Shown piece by piece: positions 21,362 to 33,002 of a stretch of 64,000 nucleotides of DNA. A program made the position numbers and the translations under genes. The stretch's first letter is position 1; each line of letters begins with the position of its first letter. The notes beneath the pieces were generated by a model. The model was not told the origin of the DNA. It searched no databases and saw only the letters and a program-made list of their open reading frames with translations. This DNA is from Cunninghamia lanceolata (taxonomy: Eukaryota; Streptophyta; Pinopsida; Cupressales; Cupressaceae): NCBI GenBank assembly GCA_027924645.1, contig BSBN01000039.1, positions 22,728,001-22,792,000 on the forward strand, given 5' to 3'.

Positions 21362-24300
21362 TGTCATCTTTTGCCTAACCCCAAAATATTCTTGTTCCCC
21401 TCCTTCTTCAGAGAAATCTGATCAGAGAAATCCTAAATAGAAGGAGGAAGACTTACATCCAACATTTCCCCATGCTAAGCCTTGTACAATTTCCCAAAAT
21501 CTCATCTGGAGAATCTTTGCAAAAAACCCAAAAAAAATTTCTTCAAGTGCTTTCCATTGCAGATAATTCTCAGTTTTATACTTAGTCATTTTTGTATGTA
21601 CCTATATATATTTCGTTGTATGTATATCTATTGTATCACATATACAATCGCATATACAATTGTATATGCAAAGGAAGATGCAAAGTCATATGCAAGTGCA
21701 GATACAAAGGTAGATACAAAAGAGGGAATGACAAAGATACATCGGTGGGAGATTCGCATATCAGAATGACCCAGCTCAAGTCTCCCTGACAGCCCAATGT
21801 ATATGCAATATACAAGGCGAGATACAAAAGTGAATGTGCATCGGGTTATCTTTGTATATGCAATTGCATATACAAGGCGATATGCAAAAGATAAAGATAC
21901 AATCGCGGACCCGACCGAAAAGTTAAAAGTTGTAGAATTACTATTTGAGGTTCGCAGATGTATATTGTATATGCGGTATACAAAAGGAGATGCAAGTTCA
22001 ACAGATACAAGCCCGAACACGACTGGAAATTTAATCTTGGCTGACTTTAGGTGGGGTCTGCACTTGTATGTATGCTTGCATGTATATGCAATATACAAAA
22101 GTCAAGATGCAGTCGCGGATGCCAATACAGAATCAAAAAGTTGCAAAGTGCATTTGTACATACCGAAAGGTAGAAAAGTCAAACATCTTTTGTATGTATA
22201 ATTGCATGTATATGTCGATATGCAAAAAGCAAGATACAAGGCTGGACCTGTTTTAAAGTTCCATTCTAATTGATAATCCATTGAGTTCCACAATTGTATA
22301 TTTGGCGATTATATCTCCCATATACAATTGCACATACAAAAGCATATACAATGAGTTTTCGGCAAGACTTTTGTATATCGGTATGACTCAGTCGAGGTCT
22401 CCCTGATAGTCTATTTTGCAGCGATGGACTCCAAGTTTAACCCAGTGGCCAGGGAAATGATGACACGTTTCAAGGCCGATTCAAATGCATATGCAAAAGT
22501 GCATACAAATGATCATCAGCGAGACTTTGGCACATTAGTGAGATGCTTTCTGAGGTCTCCCCGATAGCCGGAGGTATATGGAGACAGATACAAAGGGATT
22601 CAACATGTAAAAAGTGAGGGAAAAAATTGCAAAAGTGCACAAAGTGAACTTTTGGAGGACCCAACATACAGATGACATATCTATTCCTACTCTCTGACTA
22701 GGTTCTACAACAGGGTGACATCATCATGTTTCTCAGGATGCATCCAGTTTTGTATGTGTTGGTTATTTTCTCAGATTGGATGCTTATTCCTTGTAATCCC
22801 TACAAGGTAGCCATCATTGATCAACAGGATTCCCGGGCCAAGGGCCAACAGTATAGGAGATAGACTCTATAAATATCTCTTCTTCTTCTTTAGGCTCTGC
22901 AGAACCAAGGGGGGTATTCCCTACTCAACACCCATGAGATATAACTATGCAAAGACTAGGATGCTGACACAAAGCAGATAAATCCTCTCTTATGTAGACC
23001 AAAACTGTGAGATAAGAGCAAAGGGGCTAGCTTTGGGCCTATATATAGTTGTAGACAGAGTATTTTAGGTCCTAAAACTACTTCTAAAGTCCTAAAAGTT
23101 TTGAAGTTGAAGTTTGAGTTTGATTTATATATGGGTGTAAAACTAGGACTTTAGGTTACAACAGAGATACCAGACCAGATCGGTGCCTATCTAGGGCTCA
23201 GAGTCAGTAGACATATATATGTGAATGTTTACCACAGATCCAAGACAATAATCAGATTTCAAGGGGTTTCTAAAATGTCTACCTTACAGACAATACCCAA
23301 GAGAGAGTATTTAGTTATTTCTGCTTACCAACATCCTTACTGCAATGTATTCTTCTTAACACTTAATCCAAAACATTCAATCTACTCCTTGAGCAGAAGT
23401 AAGAGACTAAGTATTCAATACAGAAAACCTATATTCTAGAATCTATAACACCCCTTAGATGTTCAGAGTCAGAAGAAAAACACATTCAGTCTGGAGACAA
23501 ATAACAAAACAAATGCAATGAAGCATTACTCATTTAAATCAACATGAAATTGATGATTCTATGCATAATACATACAACATACAATTCATAAACTCACGGG
23601 ACACCTGAAACAGAGTCACCAAAAAGTTGTATTCCTACTGCAGCACCAAAACTTGTCCAGTTTTCCACAACCACAAAAGAGTAACACTGTTTGCTTAAAA
23701 AAAACAAGAAAGTGTACTTCGCAAAAATTAATTACAAGGCGAGGTCAAAATTTCCCGTCAGATACACAGCACCAGAAATGGCGCTCAAAATAATAAACGT
23801 AGCAGGGGGCAAAGCATGGAGAAGCAAGAGAAGGATGGGGAGTGGTTGAGCTCGAGCCCTGTGCTGCTACTGGAAGACTCCCCGTCATAAATTAGGTACT
23901 TGACTGTTCAACCAATGGCCCATGCCTATTTGCAATTATGCCATCAATGCTTCATCTACCCACGGGATGCAACAACAGATGCATTTGAAGATTTTCCTGC
24001 TTAAAAATGGGCCGCAGACAAAGAAAACCATCGCTCCAGCAGAATAAAAACACAGTCGTCGATCACCTCCCCATCACTGAGATCTGCTACTCAAAACAAC
24101 TTTGAAAAGTTGCGAACCAATGAAAACATGCCACGTAGGCACTTCATGCTCCTATCACTGACTTTTCCTTTCTTCATTTTGCCATTTTCGCCCTTGTATA
24201 TGCACAAAGAAATGCATATACAACTACCTTATATACAAGTCGGACCTCAAATTTTATTAGAACAATTTGAGAATCGGTTCAAATCCAGCTTGTATCTAGC

Positions 24301-26569
24301 CTTTGTACCTTCGCAATGTATATCGGCACATACAAGTGCCCAATATACATGCAGCGGACCCGAAATATTATTAACTTCATCTGATTTGTCCCTCGGGTCC
24401 AGAATGTATGTCCTCATTTTGTATGTCGACCTGTATATGCAAACATACAAATCCTCAACATACAAGCAAGGAATCTTTTAGGATATGTGATTTAGATTTC
24501 CCTCTTGTATGTCGCCAATGTATGTCAAACATACATTCAACCTTGTATCTGCCTCTCCTGTATGTCGAATATACAAACCTATTTGTATATGCCTGCGAGC
24601 CCTACCACATGCATCACCTCCACCGCACTGTAGCAAATGTATATTTGTTTGTATGTCAAATGTACAAACACAAACATACAAACCCCCTTTTATACAACTA
24701 CGGAATCTACAACAAAATATTCGATAAATGCATACTTTCCTTGTATCTTTCAACGCCTGCATGTTGACTTGTATGTTAGAGATACATTCACCCTTGTACA
24801 TTTTTCATTGTATATGCTAGCGATGAACCTTTACACTGTAGCAGATGTATATCGGGCCTCCTTGTATATTTTTCATTGCATAAGACCCGATGTATTATTA
24901 ACATACATTCATTCCTGCACATACAAACACAGGATCTTCTACAGAATATTCCCTCAATGTATCTTCCACCTTGAACCCGATATGCAATTGAAGAAGCATA
25001 CAAGTGCAAAATATTCCTGGGAGTCTTGCGAAAGATTCCACTAATGTATATGCAACCTGATATACAATTGAAACATGCATATAACTCAAATTTTCAACAT
25101 TTTATGGAAACTGATTAAGATTTCACAAGCCTGCCTACATGTGACTTGCATTTGCATATACAAGACTTAACATGGGGACTGGTCAACCAATGAATACTAC
25201 AGCATGAAGATAAAACCGAGCAACCAAGAACTCACCACAAAAGGCCACTAACAGAGTAGGCAAAACAATGCAAGACCCCAAGACTCAGAAAATTTAGGAT
25301 TTGAAAGAGAAAAATCAGCAAACACTCAAGCTTAAAACCCTAAACATAAATGATTACCAACAGTATGTATGCATAGAAGTGATGGTTCTCCTTGCCACGA
25401 GGACAAATTTGACGGTATGCATCTAGATATGTGGATTCATCCAATAGTGGCATTTCAGATGTCGATTATACAAAATGCAGAGCCCGATTGTGTAGATGAT
25501 TTAAGTGACGAAGATGTAGAGATTTAGAGGGTTCGGGGACTTAAAGTGTTGTAAAAGCTTTGCCCAAGGGTGATCTGTCCCGTTTGCCATCAATGCAAAT
25601 TCAATTTTCTCATCTACCCTTTTTAGATATTTTGCATTCATTGTTGCATGTGGACGACTCAGTGGCTGTTCGCATTGAAGATCCAAAATATCTTCCATTT
25701 GCCTTGTTCTAGATATTTTTATCCCATAAATTCTTGCAAGTGGAGGTCCCTTCTAGCTGAGATACTTTCTGATAGAGCCATGTGGGCAAAACCCAGGGAT
25801 GCCAGAGAAAGTTAATGTAGCATGGATGGTAGTTCTTACTTGTTGACCACTCTTCCTTCTTCCATTGCCACTACAGTGAAATAAAATGCTATATATACAT
25901 GTGAAATAGATGTATTATTGTTGGTTGATCTCCTGGGCTGCTATAGGATAGAGAATCTTGTAATCAGACCTCTGTAATACAATTATAGGAACTACTGGAT
26001 CTAATGGATTGTCTTCTATTGAGCCTTTCATGTCTCTGGTTTTATTCAACAATGAGTGTAATTGATCACACTGTGTCTATATTTCTTGCATTATTCTCTC
26101 TTTTGTAACAGTTATTTGACCTCTATAATCAATATAAGCTATTATTTTTGTCTCTCTTTGATTTTAACACTGTGTCTACTCTTTGGATTAATGTGAGTTG
26201 TGTATTGTGGGCAAAACGGTCCCTTTCATTTCTCTATTTTTCTATCATGGCCTCTATTAGAATCAATATGAGTCTGTGTAAGTTCCTCCAGCTGTGAGAT
26301 TATTACTGTGTTGTGTCAATTGCAGCTGAACCTATCAAATCTAGTGTATCACCCCTTTCCCTTCAGTTTCCTTCTAACTCTAGTCTCCTGCAATCAGTAG
26401 CACTAGGTTTAGATAGTTTTCTCTAAGCATTAGGCTTAGAATGAGGAACCAGCCTCTCTATGGAGATTCGGCCTCACTACAAGGTCCCACACTTGGAGGT
26501 CGTCTCAATGTTTCACTAGATTGTTGGAACCCTAAAAGCCTTCAAATCTAGGTGCAAATCTAGGTGACA
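21362..26569 (+). mobile_element. Gyp-B 3' LTR, interrupted by LTR-D
   Basis: It starts TGTCATCTTTTGCC and ends CTAGGTGACA, matching 9977-12597 once 22757-25362 and one GTATG copy are removed (about 2.6 kb left). It is followed at 26570 by ATATTGCC, where Cop-A RT resumes. No clean 5 bp target duplication is visible (TTACA before, ATATT after). Rejoining of the Cop-A protein on either side is the main boundary evidence. Confidence 0.83.
22757..25362. mobile_element. LTR-D, solo-LTR-like insertion
   Basis: The insertion starts TGTTGGTTATTTTCTC and ends ATGATTACCAACA, giving TGTTGGT...ACCAACA termini. It is flanked by a perfect 5 bp duplication GTATG (22752-22756 and 25363-25367). The intact LTR at 11364-11420 shows the empty site. 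The insert is 2606 bp with no internal LTR pair and no retroviral domain, so a solo LTR is the simplest reading. A GCCTATATATAG box near 23038 could be a plus-strand promoter. Section 24190-25160 is full of TGTATRTGC words like those of the host LTR. Open frames through that section are low-complexity artefacts. Confidence 0.82.
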
Positions 26570-27773
26570 ATATTGCCTTCTCATGAGTTTGCTTAGGATT
26601 AGCTTGAAATCTATCAACTAAACATACTGCATGCATAATACTAGGTCTAGAAGCAGTCAAGTACAATAATCCTCCAATCATAGATCTATAAAGAGTCTGA
26701 TCAACCTGAGGTGACTCATCAACCTTGCTCAAGTGACAACTAGTGACCATAGGAGTACCTACTGGTTTGGAATCCTCCATACCAAATTTCTTCAACATCT
26801 CTCTAACATAGTTAGCTTGAGAAACAAAGATACCATCATCTAGCTGAACAATTTGAAGCCCAAGGAAGAAAGACATCTCACCAATCATAGACATCTCAAA
26901 CTATTTCTACATCTCTTCTGCAAACCTCTTACACATATCATCATCTCCACCAAAGATGATGTCATCAACATATACTGCAACTATCAAAATCGTGTCTCCC
27001 TCTTCCTTAATGTAAAGATTACTATCTGTGGTACCTTTCTTGAAACCTTGCTGAAGTAAGTACTTATCCAACCTAGTGTACCAAGCTCTAGGAGCTTGCT
27101 TGAGTCCATATAATGCTTTCTTGAGTCTACACACCATATCCAGATCTTTTGATAGCTAGAAACCATCTGATTTCTCAATGTAGACCTCTTCCCCTAAATC
27201 ACCATTCAAGAATGCTAATTTGACATCCATCTAATAGACCTTGAATTTCTTGTGAGCAGCAAAGGAAAGAAATATCTTGATTGCCTCCATCCTAGCTAGT
27301 GGGGCAAAAGTCTCCTCAAAATCAATACCTTCAACTTGTGAATAACCCTTACACACCAATCATGCTTTGTTCCTCACAACTTCACCATCTTCATTCAGTT
27401 TGTTTTGGAACATCCACTTTCTTCCTATGACATTCTTGTTAGCTAGTCTGGGAACCAGTTCCCATGTCTGATTCTTCTCTATCCGATTCAATTCTTCTTC
27501 CATTGCCTTCATCCATCCATCATCTTTGCTAGCATTAGCAAAGGTCTTGGGCTCTACCTTTGATAGTAGGCATAGATTCACTTACTCACTTGCTTTTGCA
27601 AGCCTTCTCCTATTATGTACACCTTCATTCTTATCACCAATGATCTAATTTGTTGAATGATTCCTCTTAACATACTTTGTTGAAGTCTTGGGGATCTGTT
27701 CTGATTCTTGTTCCTTCTCTTCTTTATCCTCTTCTTCTTCTTCAATACAGGGAGGTACATCAGATTCATAGTA
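26570..27773 (-). pseudogene. Cop-A reverse transcriptase (split from its RNase H)
   Basis: On the minus strand from 27773: an acidic/basic linker, then KVEPKTFANASKDDGWMKAM and IEKNQTWELVP with [20 protein letters not shown], the usual start of copia RT. Next is a MDVKLAFLNGDL-like block with a stop before it, then [20 protein letters not shown] and the catalytic VAVYVDDIIFGG. After two in-frame stops at 26901-26909 come MSMIGEMSFFLGLQIVQ, KFGMEDSKPVGTPM and ending FQANPKQTHEKAI at the Gyp-B edge. Integrase and gag are absent: at 27774 the sequence switches to the Mutator-like fragment. The RNase H is at 9437-9976. Confidence 0.9.
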
Positions 27774-28137
27774 GTGATTTTTTTAGTGGTTAATATTCGC
27801 TAATTGGCTAATACTTGAAATTGGGGATTCAAAATTTGGCTAATAGTACAAGCTATTAGGTGACTTGAATCGCCACATTTTTAAAAAAAATATTTTAGTC
27901 TTGGTTAAATTGCCAGAAAATTTATTTTATTAAACTTTTAAACTCAAAAATTTGCCACAATATTCAATACTTGATTAGATAAGATTTGCCTAAATATTAT
28001 AAGTTATAGTAGAAAATGAAATTAATTCGCCAATAATATTATATAATCATTGGTTACTTTAGGGCCATATCACCAATTTTTAATCACTACCATTGATTTT
28101 ATTTATAATATAATGGTTGGGGTTGTATTCCATGGGT
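27774..28137. mobile_element. Mutator-like element, partial copy
   Basis: Starts GTGATTTTTTTAGTGG and follows 33008-33370 closely through TTGTATTCCATGGG, then breaks off. It corresponds to the left 365 bp or so of the 977 bp insertion in Cop-G unit 1. It joins truncated Cop-A to Cop-E, so it marks an old deletion or recombination junction. It is non-coding. Confidence 0.75.
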
Positions 28138-29059
28138 TGTATTTTGAACTAGTTGATGATGTAGTAAAGATTATTTCAGAGAGTCTACCTGAGGTAAGCA
28201 TTGATTCTTCTTTGCCTCCAGAAAAAAATTGAAGCTTTTGATGGATTCTAAAGAGCATTCCTCTCACATTGAGAAAAAGCTAGAACAAGAGGCCTTGAGA
28301 AAGATAAATGATAAAAGAATGACTGATGCATCAGACTGGTGTGTCAATGCACATAATAAATTGCAAGAAAATTTGAAGATGTTTAAGGAATGTATTGATG
28401 AAGTCACTGCATTATACCTATTCTTCTTGAAATAGCCAAATTCCACCAAGAACATCAAGAATTAGATTGACTCCATTGAGTCACAAATCACTAAATTGGT
28501 CGAGATATATGGCTTGTCAAAGGACAAGGATGGATCAACTAGGGCACAAATAGAAAATCTTCATTCACAGATGTCATTGCTTCAAGATCAAAGAGAACAA
28601 ATAAAGAAATAGTTTGGTCAACTAAGGGAACTAGTCAACTTGAGACTCGCTTTGTTATCTAGGTTGTTAACTCAAGCAGAAAAGATTGGCCAAAAAATGA
28701 AGGCTCCAAGCAATGTGAATGAAACTAAGGATTTATTTATACAATTTGAATGTTAGAATCACATTCTTTCCTCAGCAAAAGCAAACTGGATATCTACTCT
28801 TGCCCAACTCAAGGTAATCTACAAAAGCATTCTACCTTCTAAGTGAGTTGTAAGAGTATTGTAGATAGGACAATTTTGGCTTTGTATAGACTTGCAGAGG
28901 CTTGTAGTGTCATTTTGGTTAAAATACTATGTACATAGTATCAGTTTTTGGACATCCTTGTCTAAGGAGAAGTGTTGGTTGTAGAAATCATATAGTAAGG
29001 GGGAGTACATACAGTTTTTGGGTTGAAATAAGTAGAAGATATTATGCCTTTTGTCCTTG
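28138..29059 (+). pseudogene. Cop-E extra ORF remnant, coiled-coil-like
   Basis: A frame with several in-frame stops from about 28140 to 28845 encodes KEHSSHIEKKLEQEALRKIN, then NAHNKLQENLKMFKECIDEV and IDSIESQITKLVEIYGLSKD. It continues with AQIENLHSQMSLLQDQREQI and LSRLLTQAEKIGQKMKAPS. Heptad-like spacing of L/I and many charged residues suggest coiled coils. It sits about 0.2 kb before a plus-strand polypurine tract, the place where some plant copia elements (SIRE/Maximus type) carry an additional, sometimes env-like, ORF. No RNase H is seen upstream because the element is truncated at 28137. Identity as such an ORF is inference. Confidence 0.5.
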
Positions 29060-29076
29060 ATGTCAAAGGGGGAGAA
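29060..29076 (+). promoter_or_regulatory. Cop-E PPT-like run
   Basis: The sequence TGATGTCAAAGGGGGAGAA has the same form as the minus-strand runs of Cop-G and Cop-A. A further run, AGTAAGGGGGAGTAC, lies near 28996. The LTR-proximal tract, TTACAAAGGGGGAGAT at 59192-59207, is displaced by the 30 kb Gyp-F insertion. Together they show that Cop-E is on the plus strand. Confidence 0.7.
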
Positions 29077-29182
29077 TGTGTTGATGATTGTCTATTAGTT
29101 GAGAGAGAAGACTTGTAGATAAATGTATGTGTTTAGGGTGTAAAAGGGGGGAATGTTTTCCTCTAGGTTTCAAAGGAAAATC

Positions 29183-30537
29183 TGTTGGAATTAGCCTGGA
29201 CAACTGAGAGGAGGGGTGAATCAGTTGTCCCCAAAATTAATCTTTGCTCCTCTTTTAAACTTCTTTCACAATTGTCAAATTGATTAATGATGCAAACATT
29301 AAAGCATATAACATCAACACATAAGCAGAAACATAATCAACACATTTGACACCAAGATTTTTGACATGGAAACCCAGTTAAGGGAAAAACCACAGTGGGT
29401 GTTAGCCCACAAGATTCATACCCTGTTAAAAGTACTTAAAAGAATGGGAAGGCACTTGCCTTCAGGCTCACTGCCTAGAGCTCACTGCTCAAAATAGAGG
29501 CTCACTACCTACAAGAAATTTGAGTTTAACACAGAAAGAACTAACTGATAATTAGCATCTTTTCATGCCTGGTTCAGTTTCATTTAATGCTCACAAAACC
29601 TCTACTTCTATCTCCAAATTCTTCTTCTCTAACTCTTCACTCTATACTATTTTTGCTCCTCTTCTTCTTTGCTCTGCTTCTGATACTTTCTTTGGACTTA
29701 ATTCATTTCGCACAAGGATGATTCTCAACAACTCTTCAACAAGTATTTATATGCTTCATCAACCTTAGAAAGATTAACAAGGTCGGCTGAACTTAATGCG
29801 GATCATTACACTATCAGCCAAACATAACTAAGACTTGAATCTTCCTCTACTAACATGCCACGCTTCATAAAATGCTCCTTAGATCATCTGCAACACACTA
29901 GGAACATACGGTCGGCCAAGAACAGGGAAGAACAACAACCTCAAAGAAGAAATCTTCAACAACAAGCTCAAACTTCAATGCGGACCTCCAACACAGTAGC
30001 TACATGATCTAGAGATCTTCACAAGCACATTGAATTCACCAATAACATCCACTATATATCAAATTACGAGAATCATTTGTATCTTCCTCTGGAACCTCAA
30101 GACCACTGTCTGCCATGACTGTCAAACTAGAAAGATAGCTTGCAAACCTTCAAACCATACACCACTAGAGTTGACGACACACACTGACTTCCCAAACATG
30201 CCTTCAAATCCATAGACCATAATATTTCACTGCAGAGCAATCCTAACCAACTTACTATCACTTTGTCTCTTCTGAACATAGCAAAATTTGGTTCTACTCA
30301 GATGGCCATAACTTCTACAAATCTTCATACAAACTTTTCAATTCTTATCTGGAACAACCTCTGACAATCCTCTACATAGCCATATGGTCTATGAACATTG
30401 AGTCTTCATTAATTTTCTCAATATCCTCAACATTCCAATCTCCTGAACAGGCAACAAAATAAGGCATAGTTGACACCAGTGACAACAAGAATATGTTGAC
30501 ATCAATGACAACACTTCTTAGCCACATATTTGCAACA
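29183..30537 (-). repeat. Cop-G LTR 1 (outer, 3' end of unit 1)
   Basis: TGTTGGAATTAG...TTTGCAACA, preceded by AAATC. A conserved block near 29350-29402 reads, on the minus strand, GGTTTTTCCC...GGGTTTCCATGTCAAAAATC, the R-region motif shared by many plant copia LTRs and by Cop-E at 60800-60845. In the first 200 bases it shares with LTR 4 features not found in the inner LTRs, such as CTCCTCTTTTAAAC. Confidence 0.92.
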
Positions 30538-30750
30538 ATCTCCCCCTTTGTCATTGATGGCAACATATGATGTGAAAAAATGATTTAGCCATCACCACAA
30601 GAACTTCTCCCCCTGACTTTTGCAACCACTTTCTTCATTGCTCCCCCTGTCATCAGCAATTAGTTTTTCACATGTCTTCTCTCCCCCTTTGACATCAATG
30701 GCAAAGGGCACATATTTGTAATCTTTTACTCCCCCTTTTTATTTCATATT
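30538..30750 (-). promoter_or_regulatory. Cop-G unit 1 polypurine tract and four further PPT-like runs
   Basis: The minus strand has CAATGACAAAGGGGGAGAT at the LTR edge. More runs follow near 30608 (CAGGGGGAGAA), 30643 (CAGGGGGAGC), 30681 (AAAGGGGGAGAG) and 30731 (AAAAAGGGGGAG). The spacing is about 35-65 bp. Units 2 and 3 repeat the pattern at 37405-37610 and 43294-43500. Confidence 0.7.
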
Positions 30751-30862
30751 GATCTCCAACATTTGCATACTGACTACTCCTTAGAGTAGTATCTTCTCAA
30801 CATCAATCTGGATCTCAAGATGTGACTGAGAATTCCACCGAAATGATGCATGTAAGTGCATC

Positions 30863-32400
30863 TTACTTCTGATCAGGAGGGGCAATAACCCCTAACTTCT
30901 CTCTAAGATACTCAAATGTATCCTTGGGAAGAGGCTTAGTGAAGATATCCGCAATCTGATCTTTGGAAGACACAAACTCCAACTTGACTTCATTCACATT
31001 TACCTTTTCTCCCAAGAAATGAAACTTGATAGATATATGCTTTGTCTTTGAATGCAACATCAAATTCTTAGAGATGCTTATTGCACTAGAATTGTCACAA
31101 AAGATTGTGACTGGCTCCTCAAACACAATTCTGATGTCCTTCAACATTTGCTTCATCCACAAAACCTGAGTACAATTATTTGTTGCTGCTATATACTCTG
31201 CCTCTGCTCTAGACAAAGATATTGCCTCTTTCTTTTTGCTCATCTAAGAGACCAATCTTCTTCCCAAGAAGAATGCACCACCACTAGTACTTTTCCTATC
31301 ATCCACATCTCTTGCCCAATTAGCATCTGTCTATGAATAAAAAGTGAAATTATCATCCTTTGGATACCACAATCCATTGTCAATTGTTCCTTTGAGAAAA
31401 CTAAAAATTCTTTTGACTGCTACAACATGGGATTCTTTTGGATCAGCTTGAACTCTAGCAACAAGTCCAACTGCATTCATGATGTCAGGTCTGGTCTAAG
31501 TCAAATAGAGCAATCCTCCAATCATTGATATGTACCTTTTCTGATTTGCCTTGGGGGAGTCATCATCTTTGCTTAGCTTGCATCCGGTTACCATAGGTGT
31601 ACCTACTGGCTTTGAATTTTCCATTCCAAATTTCTTCAACAATTATTTCACATACTTGGACTGAGATATGAAGATACCTTTATCTAACTAAATAATTAGC
31701 AGACCTAGGAAGAAATTCATCTCACCAAACATTGACATTTCAAACTCACTTTTCATCTGATCAGCAAATGCTTTGCACATACATTCATTTCCACCAAAAA
31801 TGATATCATCAACAAAGACCTCAACAATTAGAATGTCCTCATGATTAATCTTGAAGTATAGATTACTTTCAGCAGTACCTTTGTTAAATCCTAGCTTAAG
31901 CAAATGCTTATCCAATCTGGCATACCAGGCTCTTGGAGCTTGCTTGAGTCCATACAAGGCTTTTCTCAGTCTACAAACCATATCTCCCTAATTAGACAAC
32001 TAAAATCCTTCTGGTTGCTCAATGTAGACTTCTTCCTCCATCTCCATTTAGGAATGTTGATTTGACATCTATCTGATAAACTTTAAAATCTCTGAAAGCA
32101 ACAAAAGCAAGAAATAATCTGACTGCCTCTATCCTTGCCACCGGAGCAAAAGTTTCTTCAAAATCAATTCCTTCCACTTGAGAATAGCCTTTACATACCA
32201 ACCTTGCCTTCTTTCTTACAACCTCACCATCTTAATTTAGTTTATTCCGAAAGACCCATTTGGTTCCAATCACATTTTTGTCCTCAAGTCTAGGAACAAG
32301 ATCCCAAGTGTGATTCTTTTCAATTTGCATCAATTCTTCTTCGATTTCTTTAACCCAATTTTCATCATTGCAAGCTTCACTTTTGATTTAGGTTCAATCT
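30863..32400 (-). pseudogene. Cop-G unit 1 reverse transcriptase and RNase H
   Basis: RT N-terminal blocks are [20 protein letters not shown] and [16 protein letters not shown], then a local frameshift. [20 protein letters not shown] follows, with the catalytic VFVDDIIFGGNE (Tyr replaced by Phe) and FEMSMFGEMNFFLGL. RNase H retains KKKEAISLSRAEAEYIAATN, FCDNSSAISISKN and VSSKDQIADIFTKPLPKDTF, and ends GVIAPPDQK-stop at 30863. Stops occur between the blocks, for example near 31245 and 31685. The N-terminus of RT follows an acidic linker after integrase. Confidence 0.92.
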
Positions 32401-32611
32401 TTGAAATCAAACAAATCTCCTCTTGATCTTCAAAAATTTTGCTCCTAGTTCGAACACCTTTACTCTTATCTCCTATGGTCTGATCTTCAGGATGATTCAA
32501 CCTTACATACCTGGGAGTTTTGGGAATTTTTTGAACTTCTGTTTATTGAACTTGTTCCTCATCATCCGCACTAACCTCTTGAATTATTGGAGTTACCGGA
32601 TGAATCTAGAT

Positions 32612-33002
32612 CTAAGTCTGAATTTGAACTTGCCTTTCTTGACTTTGATTTTCATCTTGATCATATGAATCATATCCACAGTACCTAGAATGTTCTTCTT
32701 TGCTTTCATCAATTTTAACATTAGCACTTTCAACAATCTTTTTCAACCTCTTGTTGAAGCATCGGTAAGCCTTACTTTGAGTAGAGTATCCCAAAAATAT
32801 TCCTTCATCACTTCTTACATCAAACATTTCTAAATCCTCATCTCTTTTGATATAGCATTTACTACCAAAAACTTTGAAATATCTCATAGTAGGAGGATGA
32901 CCAAACCATAGTTCATAAGGAGTCTTACAAGAATTTCCTTTGATCTGCACCCAGTTGAGAGTGTAGACAGCAGTACTCACAGCTTCTCTCCAATAGACTT
33001 GA
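32612..33002 (-). pseudogene. Cop-G unit 1 integrase, C-terminal part
   Basis: The minus strand encodes TAVYTLNWVQIKGNSCKTPY, ELWFGHPPTMRYFKVFGSKC and YIKRDEDLEMFDVRSDEGIF, then LGYSTQSKAYRCFNKR. These are the copia integrase C-terminal blocks (KTPYE...FG..CY, GIFLGYS..SKAYR). It is cut from the catalytic core by the Mutator-like insertion at 33003. Confidence 0.92.

Noticed and set aside
24110..25044. Overlapping frames of 70-135 codons on both strands in LTR-D
   Set aside because: Same motif-driven openness as in the Gyp-B LTR; no recognisable protein.
9972..26574. A clean 5 bp target duplication for Gyp-B
   Set aside because: TTACA on the left and ATATT on the right do not match. The boundary is supported instead by the LTR ends and the rejoined Cop-A protein.
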